A stretch of DNA of 64,000 nt, taken from contig JADJAG010000008.1 of assembly GCA_016704325.1 (NCBI GenBank), positions 620,001 through 684,000 on the forward strand, in the 5' to 3' direction. This DNA comes from Chitinophagaceae bacterium. GTDB lineage: Bacteria > Bacteroidota > Bacteroidia > Chitinophagales > UBA10324. A program made the translations under genes and the position numbers. This document shows positions 56,850-63,454 of the stretch, piece after piece; positions within the stretch are counted from its first letter, which is position 1; each line of letters opens with the position of its first letter. The notes below the pieces were generated by a model. That model had not been told where the DNA came from, ran no database searches, and saw nothing but the letters and a program-made list of their open reading frames with translations.

Positions 56850-57284
56850 ATGACACAGAACAAAGCAATGAGCTTGCTGACACAGGCATTTTTAAATGAT
56901 CAGGAAAAATATTTCGGTGCTGATCTGAAAAAAACACTTCGGGTATTGCAAAGGTGTTCTACAAAAGAAGAAGAAACGGTAGTGCTCCTGCACCAGTTAC
57001 TGATACATGGCAAGCACCTGGGATTTACAATAGAGCGGTTAAAACAGGAATATTTTTCCGTTACCATCTTGAATGCACTGAGTGTAATTTTTCGCCGTCC
57101 GGAAGATGCTGAACTCGCTTACCTGGAAAAACTCAAAGGAAATTTGCTCGCAAGGCGCGTTCGGATTGCTGAGCTTGCAGATAACCTTGACCTCACACAA
57201 CTTGCAACTATTTCTAAGGGCGAATTGGATGATTTCTGGATTCAACATCAATTTTACATGAAATTGGTTAATTGCAAAATTTGA
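56850..57284 (+). CDS. HD-domain protein resembling RelA/SpoT hydrolase, active site degenerate
   Basis: The 144-residue protein aligns with the HD hydrolase domain of RelA/SpoT-type proteins: VVLLHQLLIHGKHLGFTIER corresponds to LLHDVVEDTxxT, and ARRVRIAELADNLDLTQL to the xxRVKxADxxDNxD block. The metal-binding 'HD' pair has become HQ (residues 48-49), and the early histidine is not seen, so hydrolysis is doubtful. It may be a regulatory or relic protein. It lies just outside the right end of the IS4-like element. Confidence 0.65.
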   Translation: MTQNKAMSLLTQAFLNDQEKYFGADLKKTLRVLQRCSTKEEETVVLLHQLLIHGKHLGFTIERLKQEYFSVTILNALSVIFRRPEDAELAYLEKLKGNLLARRVRIAELADNLDLTQLATISKGELDDFWIQHQFYMKLVNCKI

Positions 57285-57533
57285 TTGATTGCAAAAAATC
57301 TTTAACAGGCCATTTATTGCCTTTGTGGAAAACCACTAAAAATGAAAAAATTACTTGAAAGAAGGTATCCATTATTAAAAAATCTACAGTGCGCGAAGTA
57401 CATCAAATTTCCGAAACCTCAATCAAGGTCGAAAGAGAAATTGTGAAGAGGACGACTTTAGAAATTCCAAAATCTCTTCATAAATAAATTGTTCTTCGTA
57501 CACTTGACAAAGAAATTAGTTTGAAGGATTATT
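57285..57533. other. Gap with a possible small coding relic
   Basis: A short frame reads STVREVHQISETSIKVEREI...TLEIPKSLHK with a stop at about 57487, and another MKKLLERRYPLLKN. Neither is recognised, and they may be remains of one interrupted gene. No promoter or terminator is clear. Confidence 0.3.
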
Positions 57534-58163
57534 TCATTGGTCTGGCAAAACAAGACTTCGGTTTGTAGTAAAAGAGAATTGCAGCAATGCAGTAAAGGCG
57601 GAATACCGAACGGTAAAACTATCTAAACTGCCTATTGATTCCAGTAATTTAACTCTATAATTAACCATATCAAGACTGGCATTGAAATGTTTCGCCATTG
57701 CACTCTCAGTCATTTTCTTTCCTTTTGCCCATGCTAACGCTTTGCGTGGAAGCTTTAGTGATGGACCAAACCAATTTGCTTCTTCTTCTTGAGCCTTATC
57801 ATAGTCTCTCAATGCAAGGTGAAAATATTCCCGCGAGGTTACGGTTGGTTGATGATTGCAGATAATATGAGCAAGTTCATGCAATATATCACTTTGCTGT
57901 CTTGCTTCGGAGTGGCTTCCATTGTGAACTATCAAATCACTTTCTCCTTCAATTTTAATAGTAACAGCAGACCAATGATTTGATGAATTTAGGAGTTGTA
58001 ATTGTCCCATGGAAAGTCCTTCTACTTCAGTAACAAGAATAACCGGAACGCTAAGAAACTCCGCCAGATCAAAAGCACATAATGGATCAAACGGCTTCAA
58101 GCCAAGCTCCTTTCGGAAAAACTCAGCTTGTAAATCAGACCAGGATTTAAAACCACGTTGCAA
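57534..58163 (-). CDS. capP: ImmA/IrrE-type metallopeptidase, CapP-like regulator of CBASS
   Basis: The 209-residue protein has an M78-type zinc-peptidase site: HELAH at 95-99 and a downstream acidic cluster (EEEANWFG, 126-133) giving the third ligand. A Cys lies three residues after the HExxH (HIIC, 102). The C-terminal ~60 residues may form a sensor or HTH-like part (TESAMAKHFNASLDMVNYRV). CapP is described as a peptidase that is activated by single-stranded DNA, cuts the repressor CapH and so turns on CBASS after DNA damage; a cysteine switch has been reported. The gene follows capH after 1 base and faces away from a CBASS operon, which matches that role. Confidence 0.86.
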   Translation of the reverse strand: MQRGFKSWSDLQAEFFRKELGLKPFDPLCAFDLAEFLSVPVILVTEVEGLSMGQLQLLNSSNHWSAVTIKIEGESDLIVHNGSHSEARQQSDILHELAHIICNHQPTVTSREYFHLALRDYDKAQEEEANWFGPSLKLPRKALAWAKGKKMTESAMAKHFNASLDMVNYRVKLLESIGSLDSFTVRYSAFTALLQFSFTTNRSLVLPDQ

Positions 58164-58164
58164 A

Positions 58165-58518
58165 TTATTTTTTGTTTCTCTTTTTAGACGCTGAATCGTA
58201 TGCTAAATTAATCATTTGTATGAGAGCTTCTGACGTTTCCTTTGGTAGCGTCCTGTCCGCTCGCAAATGAGCGATCACCTGCTTTTTTCCGGAGGCTACC
58301 TCATCTTTTTCCTTTACTGTAAAATAATCAGGTGATACACCAAGCCATCTGCAAATGGCAATGAACGAACCTATATCAGGTAAATTACCTTGTTCTATTC
58401 GGGAGAGCGTTGAAGCGCTCATGCCTCCAATTTGCGTTGCAGCTGCTCGCAAGCCATAGTTTCCCCTCTTCGCTTTTATCGTTTCGGACAGTTTCTTATT
58501 ATCTATGGTTTTTGACAT
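58165..58518 (-). CDS. capH: XRE-family repressor, CapH-like
   Basis: The 117-residue protein has an N-terminal helix-turn-helix (GLRAAATQIGGMSASTLSRIEQGNLPDIGSF split here at IEQ; ~22-50) typical of XRE repressors, then a C-terminal part rich in charged residues that would carry the CapP cut site. CapH is known to bind the promoter between it and CBASS genes and to repress both. It is transcribed divergently from the CBASS operon with a 140-base gap that would hold the operator. No operator could be fixed by eye; an 8-bp palindrome TGTTAACA at 58537-58544 is one candidate. Confidence 0.86.
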   Translation of the reverse strand: MSKTIDNKKLSETIKAKRGNYGLRAAATQIGGMSASTLSRIEQGNLPDIGSFIAICRWLGVSPDYFTVKEKDEVASGKKQVIAHLRADRTLPKETSEALIQMINLAYDSASKKRNKK

Positions 58519-58658
58519 TTTTAAAAAATGTTAGGTTGTTAACACTATGTGGAAAAAAAGTTCGACGCAATGTACAAATCATTCTGTCTAAGAAATAAAA
58601 AACTTTGTAACTTTGGCGGCACAATTCGTACAACACGTAGGACACTAAATTTTTTATC
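58519..58658. promoter_or_regulatory. Divergent capH / CBASS promoter region
   Basis: A -7 element TAACTTTG (58608-58615) points right, 43 bases before the DUF2188 start. Two GTACAA repeats (at about 58572 and 58626) and the palindrome TGTTAACA (58537-58544) could be CapH operator parts. The assignment is tentative. Confidence 0.5.
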
Positions 58659-58883
58659 ATGGCAAAGAAAAGCATACACGTAGTTCCCAATCAGGGTGAC
58701 TGGGGAGTAAAAATCGAAGGCAATGGAAAACTCAGCAAGGTTTTCAACACTCAGGAAGAAGCAATTAATTATGGCAGAGACCGTGCAATTAATTCGTCTT
58801 CGGAGCTTTTTATTCATAATCGAAAAGGGCAAATCCGGGAGAGGAATAGCTATGGTGATGACCTATTTCTTCCACGGGGTTGA
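58659..58883 (+). CDS. DUF2188 protein, first gene of the CBASS operon
   Basis: The 74-residue protein is a DUF2188 domain: KSIHVVPNQGDWGVKIEGNG, then VFNTQEEAINYGRDRAIN, then ELFIHNRKGQIRERNSYGDD. It is cytoplasmic and folds as a small alpha/beta unit. DUF2188 proteins are widespread and their function is not established. The next gene starts 29 bases after its stop, so it is probably co-transcribed with the effector. A role as an accessory or regulator of CBASS is inference. Confidence 0.85.
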   Translation: MAKKSIHVVPNQGDWGVKIEGNGKLSKVFNTQEEAINYGRDRAINSSSELFIHNRKGQIRERNSYGDDLFLPRG

Positions 58884-58912
58884 AACTTCCAAGTAAAGAA
58901 ACCTGAAGCAAG

Positions 58913-59746
58913 ATGAGTTTCAAAAGAGGTATTGTATTCATACTTATTTCTGTTGGTTGTTTCGTCGCCTCCTACTTACTCACCAATGACAACGTGAGTG
59001 CTGAGCTCATTGGCATGGGTATCGGATTTCTTATTGCTGTATTCATTGAGTTCGGTGCATGGCTTATCGCACAGCGAAAATTTTTGGGGCTATGGTGGGA
59101 TTGTTACAAATATTTCTGGGGTAAGTCACCCATTCGACTATCAATAGCTTATCTGTATCGTATAGAAGTGAACGGGAAGTACCTGCTGATTAAGAGTCAT
59201 CGGTTCAATGACAGATACCAACCTATTGGCGGCGTGTATAAATATTTTGAGCCAGAAGGCAAAACCGATTTACTTATGCTAGGTGCGGTAACTGATAGTG
59301 GAATTGATAATGATGAGGACAGTGAAGGTGACCTTCGAATCAAGTTAAGTGATAGAAGAACGCTTTTTCAGTTTATCAAGTGGTTTAGAAAGGGAAAACA
59401 TCGGGAGATTGATCCGTGGAGAGAGTTTTATGAAGAGTTGGTACGCCCGGGACATCTGAGTGCAAACAATTTTTCTTACATGCAGTACGAAATAATTGGA
59501 CAAGATTTTTCAAAACGTTTGAAATTATCTCCTCATTTCAAAATTGATGAGTTTATGTACGCAGACATCTACCGCGTGAAGTGTATGAATCTTCAGCAGG
59601 AGACGGAATTACGGGAATTGGTGAAACGTGAATGCGAGGATTTCATTTGGGCAACTGGGGATGAAATATTACAAGGGAGGACAAAAAAGGGGAATTATGT
59701 GATTGCCGAACACACAAAGAAAATTTTCAAAACCGATTTTTTATGA
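58913..59746 (+). CDS. Two-helix membrane protein with NUDIX-like domain, CBASS effector (Cap16/TM-NUDIX type)
   Basis: The 277-residue protein has two membrane helices (about 6-24 and 30-53), then a cytoplasmic domain with RIEVNGKYLLIKS, QPIGGVYKYF (PIGG 104-107) and WREFYEELVRPG (REFYEEL 170-176). These last two match parts of the NUDIX box (GG and REUxEE), but with about 60 residues between them instead of about 13, so the fold is a divergent NUDIX form. SMODS-associated TM-NUDIX proteins (Cap16-like) are known CBASS effectors that damage the membrane when bound by the cyclic nucleotide. It overlaps the CD-NTase gene by 4 bases. Confidence 0.8.
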   Translation: MSFKRGIVFILISVGCFVASYLLTNDNVSAELIGMGIGFLIAVFIEFGAWLIAQRKFLGLWWDCYKYFWGKSPIRLSIAYLYRIEVNGKYLLIKSHRFNDRYQPIGGVYKYFEPEGKTDLLMLGAVTDSGIDNDEDSEGDLRIKLSDRRTLFQFIKWFRKGKHREIDPWREFYEELVRPGHLSANNFSYMQYEIIGQDFSKRLKLSPHFKIDEFMYADIYRVKCMNLQQETELRELVKRECEDFIWATGDEILQGRTKKGNYVIAEHTKKIFKTDFL

Positions 59747-60888
59747 TATCACTACTCGAAGAAAAAAATGTTCAGCTTGATAATCTTCTGGATAAAATAG
59801 CGGAAGCTATTCAGCTTGATGACACAAGATATGAGCGAATGAAATCCGGTTATGAATCAGTAAAGGATTGGATTGAAAGCGATGAGGTGTTTTTTAAGCG
59901 GTACCATTATGATGTTTATCCTCACGGATCAGTTAGGATACTTACCACGGTTAAACCCATTGGAAAGGATGAATTTGATTTGGATATTGCTATTCATCTG
60001 AAAAGTACTACATCCCACACACCGCAAAGAATTTACGCAGAATTAAAGCGGTGCATTGAAGCATACGCTAAAAAGCATGGGTTAAGAATTGAAGCGAAAA
60101 ACCGGTGCATACGTTTAGATTATACTGGTGATTGCCATATGGACATTCTTCCCGGTATACAGGAATACAGTTTTGATGATAACATGTTGAAGGTACCGGA
60201 TCGTGAATTGAACGATTGGGTGAGTAGTAACCCTAGAGGGTATGCTAACTGGTTTCTGGCACAGGCAAATTTGGTAAAGCAGAGTTTGCTTGAAAAAGCA
60301 ATGAGAGCTGAGAATTTACCTGCGGATAATTTTAAAAATAAAAAGCCGTTACAGCGGGCGGTTCAATTAGTGAAACGCTATCGCGATTTATATTTTCAGG
60401 AGGATGATACCTATAAAACATCGAGCATTATTCTTACAACGATTGCAGGTCAATTCTACAGAGGTCAAGAAAGTATTTTCGATACAGTGGATGGGATTAT
60501 TTCAAGCATTGAAGACCATGATACCTACCTGTATGGAAGGCTAAAAGTGGTGAATCCTGTGAACCCTGTAGAGAATTTCACAGATAAGTGGGATGATGAA
60601 CCGGAGTACTATGAAGCGTTTAAGGCATTCAGTCAACACCTTCATAACCAATGGCAAATGCTAAAAAATGGATATGGGGTGATTCAGGAAGGCAAAATCT
60701 TGAAGGGTCTATTTGGTGAGGGTCTTTTTTCAGAGGCACAAAAAGTTATTACGGACAGAGTTGAAAACTTAAGGCGAAACAAGAATCTTGCAGCTAGCAT
60801 TGGTAGCGGTATACTCACGGGAGTAAATATACCTTCATCGCGTTCGATTAAGCACAACACATTCTATGGAGGGGAGTATGAAGAATGA
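59743..60888 (+). CDS. CD-NTase (cGAS/DncV-like cyclic oligonucleotide synthase)
   Basis: The 381-residue enzyme carries the nucleotidyltransferase motifs HGSVRILTTV (Gly62-Ser63), DEFDLDIAIHL (Asp79 and Asp81) and CHMDILPGI (Asp134), all three carboxylates intact. The C-terminal helical part (~195-330) fits the CD-NTase/OAS shape. It should make a cyclic di- or trinucleotide on phage sensing; the product and clade cannot be told by eye. The C-terminus ends YGGEYEE, so the usual terminal Gly for ubiquitin-like conjugation is not the last residue. Its 3' end overlaps the E2-like gene by 4 bases. Confidence 0.92.
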   Translation: MISLLEEKNVQLDNLLDKIAEAIQLDDTRYERMKSGYESVKDWIESDEVFFKRYHYDVYPHGSVRILTTVKPIGKDEFDLDIAIHLKSTTSHTPQRIYAELKRCIEAYAKKHGLRIEAKNRCIRLDYTGDCHMDILPGIQEYSFDDNMLKVPDRELNDWVSSNPRGYANWFLAQANLVKQSLLEKAMRAENLPADNFKNKKPLQRAVQLVKRYRDLYFQEDDTYKTSSIILTTIAGQFYRGQESIFDTVDGIISSIEDHDTYLYGRLKVVNPVNPVENFTDKWDDEPEYYEAFKAFSQHLHNQWQMLKNGYGVIQEGKILKGLFGEGLFSEAQKVITDRVENLRRNKNLAASIGSGILTGVNIPSSRSIKHNTFYGGEYEE

Positions 60889-61298
60889 AAGACCATTCAA
60901 TTGCAGAACAAGCTGCTTCCTTGAGAAGTAAGTACCCTCAGTACAAAGTGACATCAACGCATGTTGGACTGAAGGTACTTGGCAATTTGCAACCAACCGC
61001 AAGAAGTTCGGTTTATGCATTTGAACTTCGGTATTCTTTGAGTATTTCACCTGAAGTGAAAATATTATCACCGGCACTTGTAAGGAATTGGAAAGGAAGC
61101 AACATTCCTCATACATATCCGGGAAATAAATTGTGTTTATTCCGCCCCATTTACGGTGAGTTCAAAAGGTCAGACTTCATTTATGAAACAATAATTCCGT
61201 GGGTATCCCTTTGGTTGTATCATTATGAAGTATGGCATACAACAGACACCTGGTATGGCGGAGGAGAACACCCACAAATAAAATTCGACAATGCGTAG
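60885..61298 (+). CDS. E2-like protein of short type II CBASS
   Basis: The 137-residue protein has an E2-type core: beta strands, then IPHTYPGNKLCLFRP with the catalytic Cys at 84 after a conserved His-x3-Pro motif, and ETIIPWVSLWLYHYEVW before TTDTWYGGGEHP. Such E2-only proteins are found in short type II CBASS operons and conjugate the CD-NTase C-terminus to target proteins. No E1 or JAB protease is present in this operon. It overlaps the CD-NTase by 4 bases and the following gene by 8 bases. Confidence 0.8.
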   Translation: MKDHSIAEQAASLRSKYPQYKVTSTHVGLKVLGNLQPTARSSVYAFELRYSLSISPEVKILSPALVRNWKGSNIPHTYPGNKLCLFRPIYGEFKRSDFIYETIIPWVSLWLYHYEVWHTTDTWYGGGEHPQIKFDNA

Positions 61299-62370
61299 AA
61301 GAGATCGTTACATCTTAAATGGAGTTTTGATTGGCGGAGGAGTTGCCGCAATGGCTGACATTATCGTTCAGTGGATTCAGCATTTGAATCGAGGAGAAAA
61401 ATTTACATGGCAGAAATTTGATGGTTGGAGAACATTAAAATGGGCAGGTATTGGAGCAGCCACTGGCGGACTTACTGGATATGGCTTTTATCGCTATAAG
61501 ATTGGAGAAGAAAGCAAACTTCCTTTTCATTCTGATGAATATCTAAACAAAATATTGACAGACGAAAGCCTGAATTCAGATCCAAAGTTTCATACTGCAG
61601 TATTGCAGAGCAGAGAAAAAGTAAAGGGCTGGTTAGCGAAAGAATTTAATGGCGCACTTGTCCAATTTCCCGAGGACACTGGTTCCTTTCACAAGAAGAC
61701 AGCTATTAATTCTAATTATGATCTTGACATTATCCTGCCGTTTTCAAAAAATAGTTATAGCACATTAGAGGAAATGTATATTGACGTCTTTAATAGAGTG
61801 GGAAAACAATTCGGAAACAAAGCGACAGTCTCTAAGCAGAGAAAAGCGATTGGGTTAACTTTCGATACAAATCAAGGCATCATACATTTTGATCTTGTTC
61901 CTGGAAGAGAAATAGATAACTATGCTAAGGAAAAAGAATTGAACTTATATCAGAAGCCGGATTGGTTTTGGCAAAAGGGCTCCTCTCATAAGACAAATGT
62001 CAGAATACACAAATCCATCACAACTAATCAACCTCAAGCACGAAAATCTATCAAGCTTTTGAAAGCATATCGAGAACGGAACAATCTGAATATTCCTACG
62101 ATCATTATTGATCAAGCAGTAGTTGAAGCTCTTGCTGAGACACAATATGGAGTCAGCAGTTCAATTTCTGAAAATCTCTTAAATAGCATGACTGTTTTGT
62201 CAAGAAAGCTTCGTCAAAAATCATTTATTGATTTGGCAAATAGCAACAATAACCTTCATAAGAAACTTGATCAATCTGATAAGTTTATTGTCGCTGATCT
62301 TATTGAGAGGGACATTCAAAGAGTCACAGAAAATCCAATGCACTTCAAGGAAATGTTCGACGTATTTTAA
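61291..62370 (+). CDS. Second nucleotidyltransferase with two N-terminal membrane helices
   Basis: The 359-residue protein has a basic N-terminus (MRRRDRY), two glycine-rich membrane segments (LNGVLIGGGVAAMADIIVQW, ~9-29, and WAGIGAATGGLTGYGFY, ~51-67), then a nucleotidyltransferase domain. The active site is complete: GSFHKKTAINSNYDLDIILPF has Gly131-Ser132 and Asp144/Asp146, and GIIHFDLVPG gives Asp201. A helical C-terminal part follows (QARKSIKLLKAYRERNNL, ~246-263). It is a polymerase-beta-like nucleotidyltransferase of the cGAS/OAS/CCA class, but not like the neighbouring CD-NTase. Its 8-base overlap with the E2 gene ties it to the CBASS operon. The role is unknown: a second nucleotide signal, a membrane-tethered sensor, or an antitoxin-like regulator are possible. 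Confidence 0.82.
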   Translation: MRRRDRYILNGVLIGGGVAAMADIIVQWIQHLNRGEKFTWQKFDGWRTLKWAGIGAATGGLTGYGFYRYKIGEESKLPFHSDEYLNKILTDESLNSDPKFHTAVLQSREKVKGWLAKEFNGALVQFPEDTGSFHKKTAINSNYDLDIILPFSKNSYSTLEEMYIDVFNRVGKQFGNKATVSKQRKAIGLTFDTNQGIIHFDLVPGREIDNYAKEKELNLYQKPDWFWQKGSSHKTNVRIHKSITTNQPQARKSIKLLKAYRERNNLNIPTIIIDQAVVEALAETQYGVSSSISENLLNSMTVLSRKLRQKSFIDLANSNNNLHKKLDQSDKFIVADLIERDIQRVTENPMHFKEMFDVF

Positions 62371-62482
62371 GATGCTTTTATTTTATGTTGACAAGAAAGT
62401 TTCTTTGTATAATTCTTTGCCCGCATTAATAAAATATGAGTCAGTGAATGTGCATAGCAGTATCCAGTAAAGGAGTATTACA
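62371..62482. other. Gap after the CBASS operon
   Basis: No gene is visible in these 112 bases. They end in AGGAGTATTACA, a Shine-Dalgarno-like stretch before a truncated primase frame. Confidence 0.4.
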
Positions 62483-62608
62483 GTGAATGCAGCACAAGCG
62501 AAAGGAATATCTCTCAGCAATGTGTTAGCGCATTTAGGATTTCATCCGTACGAATACAGGAAATCCGAAAATGAAGCTTGGTATATTTCACCTTTCCGGG
62601 CAGAGCCT
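62483..62608 (+). pseudogene. Truncated N-terminus of a CHC2/TOPRIM-type DNA primase
   Basis: Starting at GTG (62483), with AGGAG upstream, the frame gives AAQAKGISLSNVLAHLGFHP, then EYRKSENEAWYISPFRAEP, which is the start of mobile-element primases in Bacteroidota (pattern 'DFLxxLGxxPxxxxxxxxWYxSPFRxE'). The frame then runs on for only a few codons into antisense sequence of the next fragment. It is the relic of a conjugative or phage-like element and too short for a function. Confidence 0.7.
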
Positions 62609-62720
62609 CTTCGCCTGAAATCCATTTATCTTCAATGATGTTGTTCTTCTCCTTCAGACGTTGAACAATTTCTTCGATGAGGGCATAAAAGGCTTCGTTT
62701 TCAAGGCAAATTACCTCCAT
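62609..62720 (-). pseudogene. Truncated HTH (excisionase-like) protein
   Basis: The start MEVICLENEAFYALIEEIVQ and RLKEKNNIIEDKWISGEEA match a small helix-turn-helix protein common on Bacteroidota mobile elements. After WISGEEAL the sequence joins the opposite strand of the primase fragment and the HTH is lost. Two element relics are thus fused tail to tail. Confidence 0.68.
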
Positions 62721-62765
62721 AAATGATCATTTATAATCCAAAGAATCTGCATCTCAGTAAAATTC

Positions 62766-63074
62766 TCATCCCTCACTATCATAGGTGGCCCCACAACTGC
62801 ACCATACACCTATCGTAACTTTTTTACTACAATTCATACATTCCCAATAATACTTCCACTTAGTATGTTTTTCTTTTGGAGAAAACCAACCTTTACTTAC
62901 ATAAAACGTTTTTAAAAACGTTTGCTTGCAGATCCACGTTGTCGTTTGCGGAGTAGGCACGGATATATCACGGCCTGATACTAAACCTTGTCTGTCCCAT
63001 TGTAAATCTTTCTTAGTCTTTTCGATACAACTACAATAAAAATTAGAATGTTCTCCAACTGTAGGTTTTAACAT
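62766..63074 (-). CDS. Small zinc-ribbon-like hypothetical protein
   Basis: The 102-residue protein has paired cysteines YCSC near the start and ECMNCSKK and WCSCGA near the end, which could bind zinc in a ribbon fold. It has many aromatic residues and no signal peptide. I do not recognise a family. A -7 element (TAATTTTG) lies 22 bases before its ATG, so it may be expressed. Confidence 0.58.
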   Translation of the reverse strand: MLKPTVGEHSNFYCSCIEKTKKDLQWDRQGLVSGRDISVPTPQTTTWICKQTFLKTFYVSKGWFSPKEKHTKWKYYWECMNCSKKVTIGVWCSCGATYDSEG

Positions 63075-63096
63075 ACTCTTATAACTTTTTAGATTG

Positions 63097-63104
63097 CAAA
63101 ATTA
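63097..63104 (-). promoter_or_regulatory. Promoter -7 element of the zinc-ribbon gene
   Basis: TAATTTTG on the - strand matches TAnnTTTG and ends 22 bases before the ATG at 63074. Confidence 0.6.
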
Positions 63105-63187
63105 CTGTATCAATAATACTAAACTCTAGACAATAATTTATACTCAATTAATGAGGATAGATTTGTGGTACCATTGTGGTACCCAAT

Positions 63188-63220
63188 AAAAAAACCCGAA
63201 CTAAAAAGTCCGGGTTTTCC
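63188..63220 (-). terminator. Terminator after a possible structured transcript
   Basis: AACCCGGACT and AGTTCGGGTT form a stem followed on the - strand by TTTTTTT. It would end a - strand transcript coming from 63225-63385. Confidence 0.75.
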
Positions 63221-63224
63221 TATA

Positions 63225-63385
63225 CTCGCGCGCGAATGCAGATAAGCCATGCGGGAGGCGTGCGCTGCAACCTTTTCTTTTGTTCTTCTCATCTTGACCA
63301 TTGTCTTCATTCTTAATATTGCGATGCTTTCCATTTGTTAGCGCACACGAAACTTTGCCTCAATCCTTGTCTGCATTCGCGCGAG
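63225..63385 (-). ncRNA. Possible structured RNA or element: long inverted repeat before a terminator
   Basis: On the - strand CTCGCGCGAATGCAGACAAG (right) and CTTATCTGCATTCGCGCGCGAG (left; only the first 20 bases are paired) enclose a ~120-base loop. A rho-independent terminator follows 5 bases after the left arm. A 71-residue open frame inside has no family match, so an RNA or the end of a mobile element is at least as likely. The family is unknown. Confidence 0.35.
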
Positions 63386-63454
63386 TCTGGGTTTGGAAGC
63401 TTGTGAAGATGGAACAGTAACAATAATCAGTACATAACCTTTCACCCTTGAAAT
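63386..63454. other. Gap, no feature seen
   Basis: These 69 bases separate the inverted repeat from the stop of the following - strand T9SS gene. Confidence 0.4.

Noticed and set aside
61291..62370. Second nucleotidyltransferase as a duplicate of the CD-NTase
   Set aside because: It has different active-site surroundings and two membrane helices, and the rest of the sequence is not alike, so it is a separate family member rather than a recent copy.
63119..63334. A 71-residue protein-coding gene on the - strand
   Set aside because: It spans a terminator and one arm of a long inverted repeat and has no recognisable domain, so an RNA or element end is more likely.
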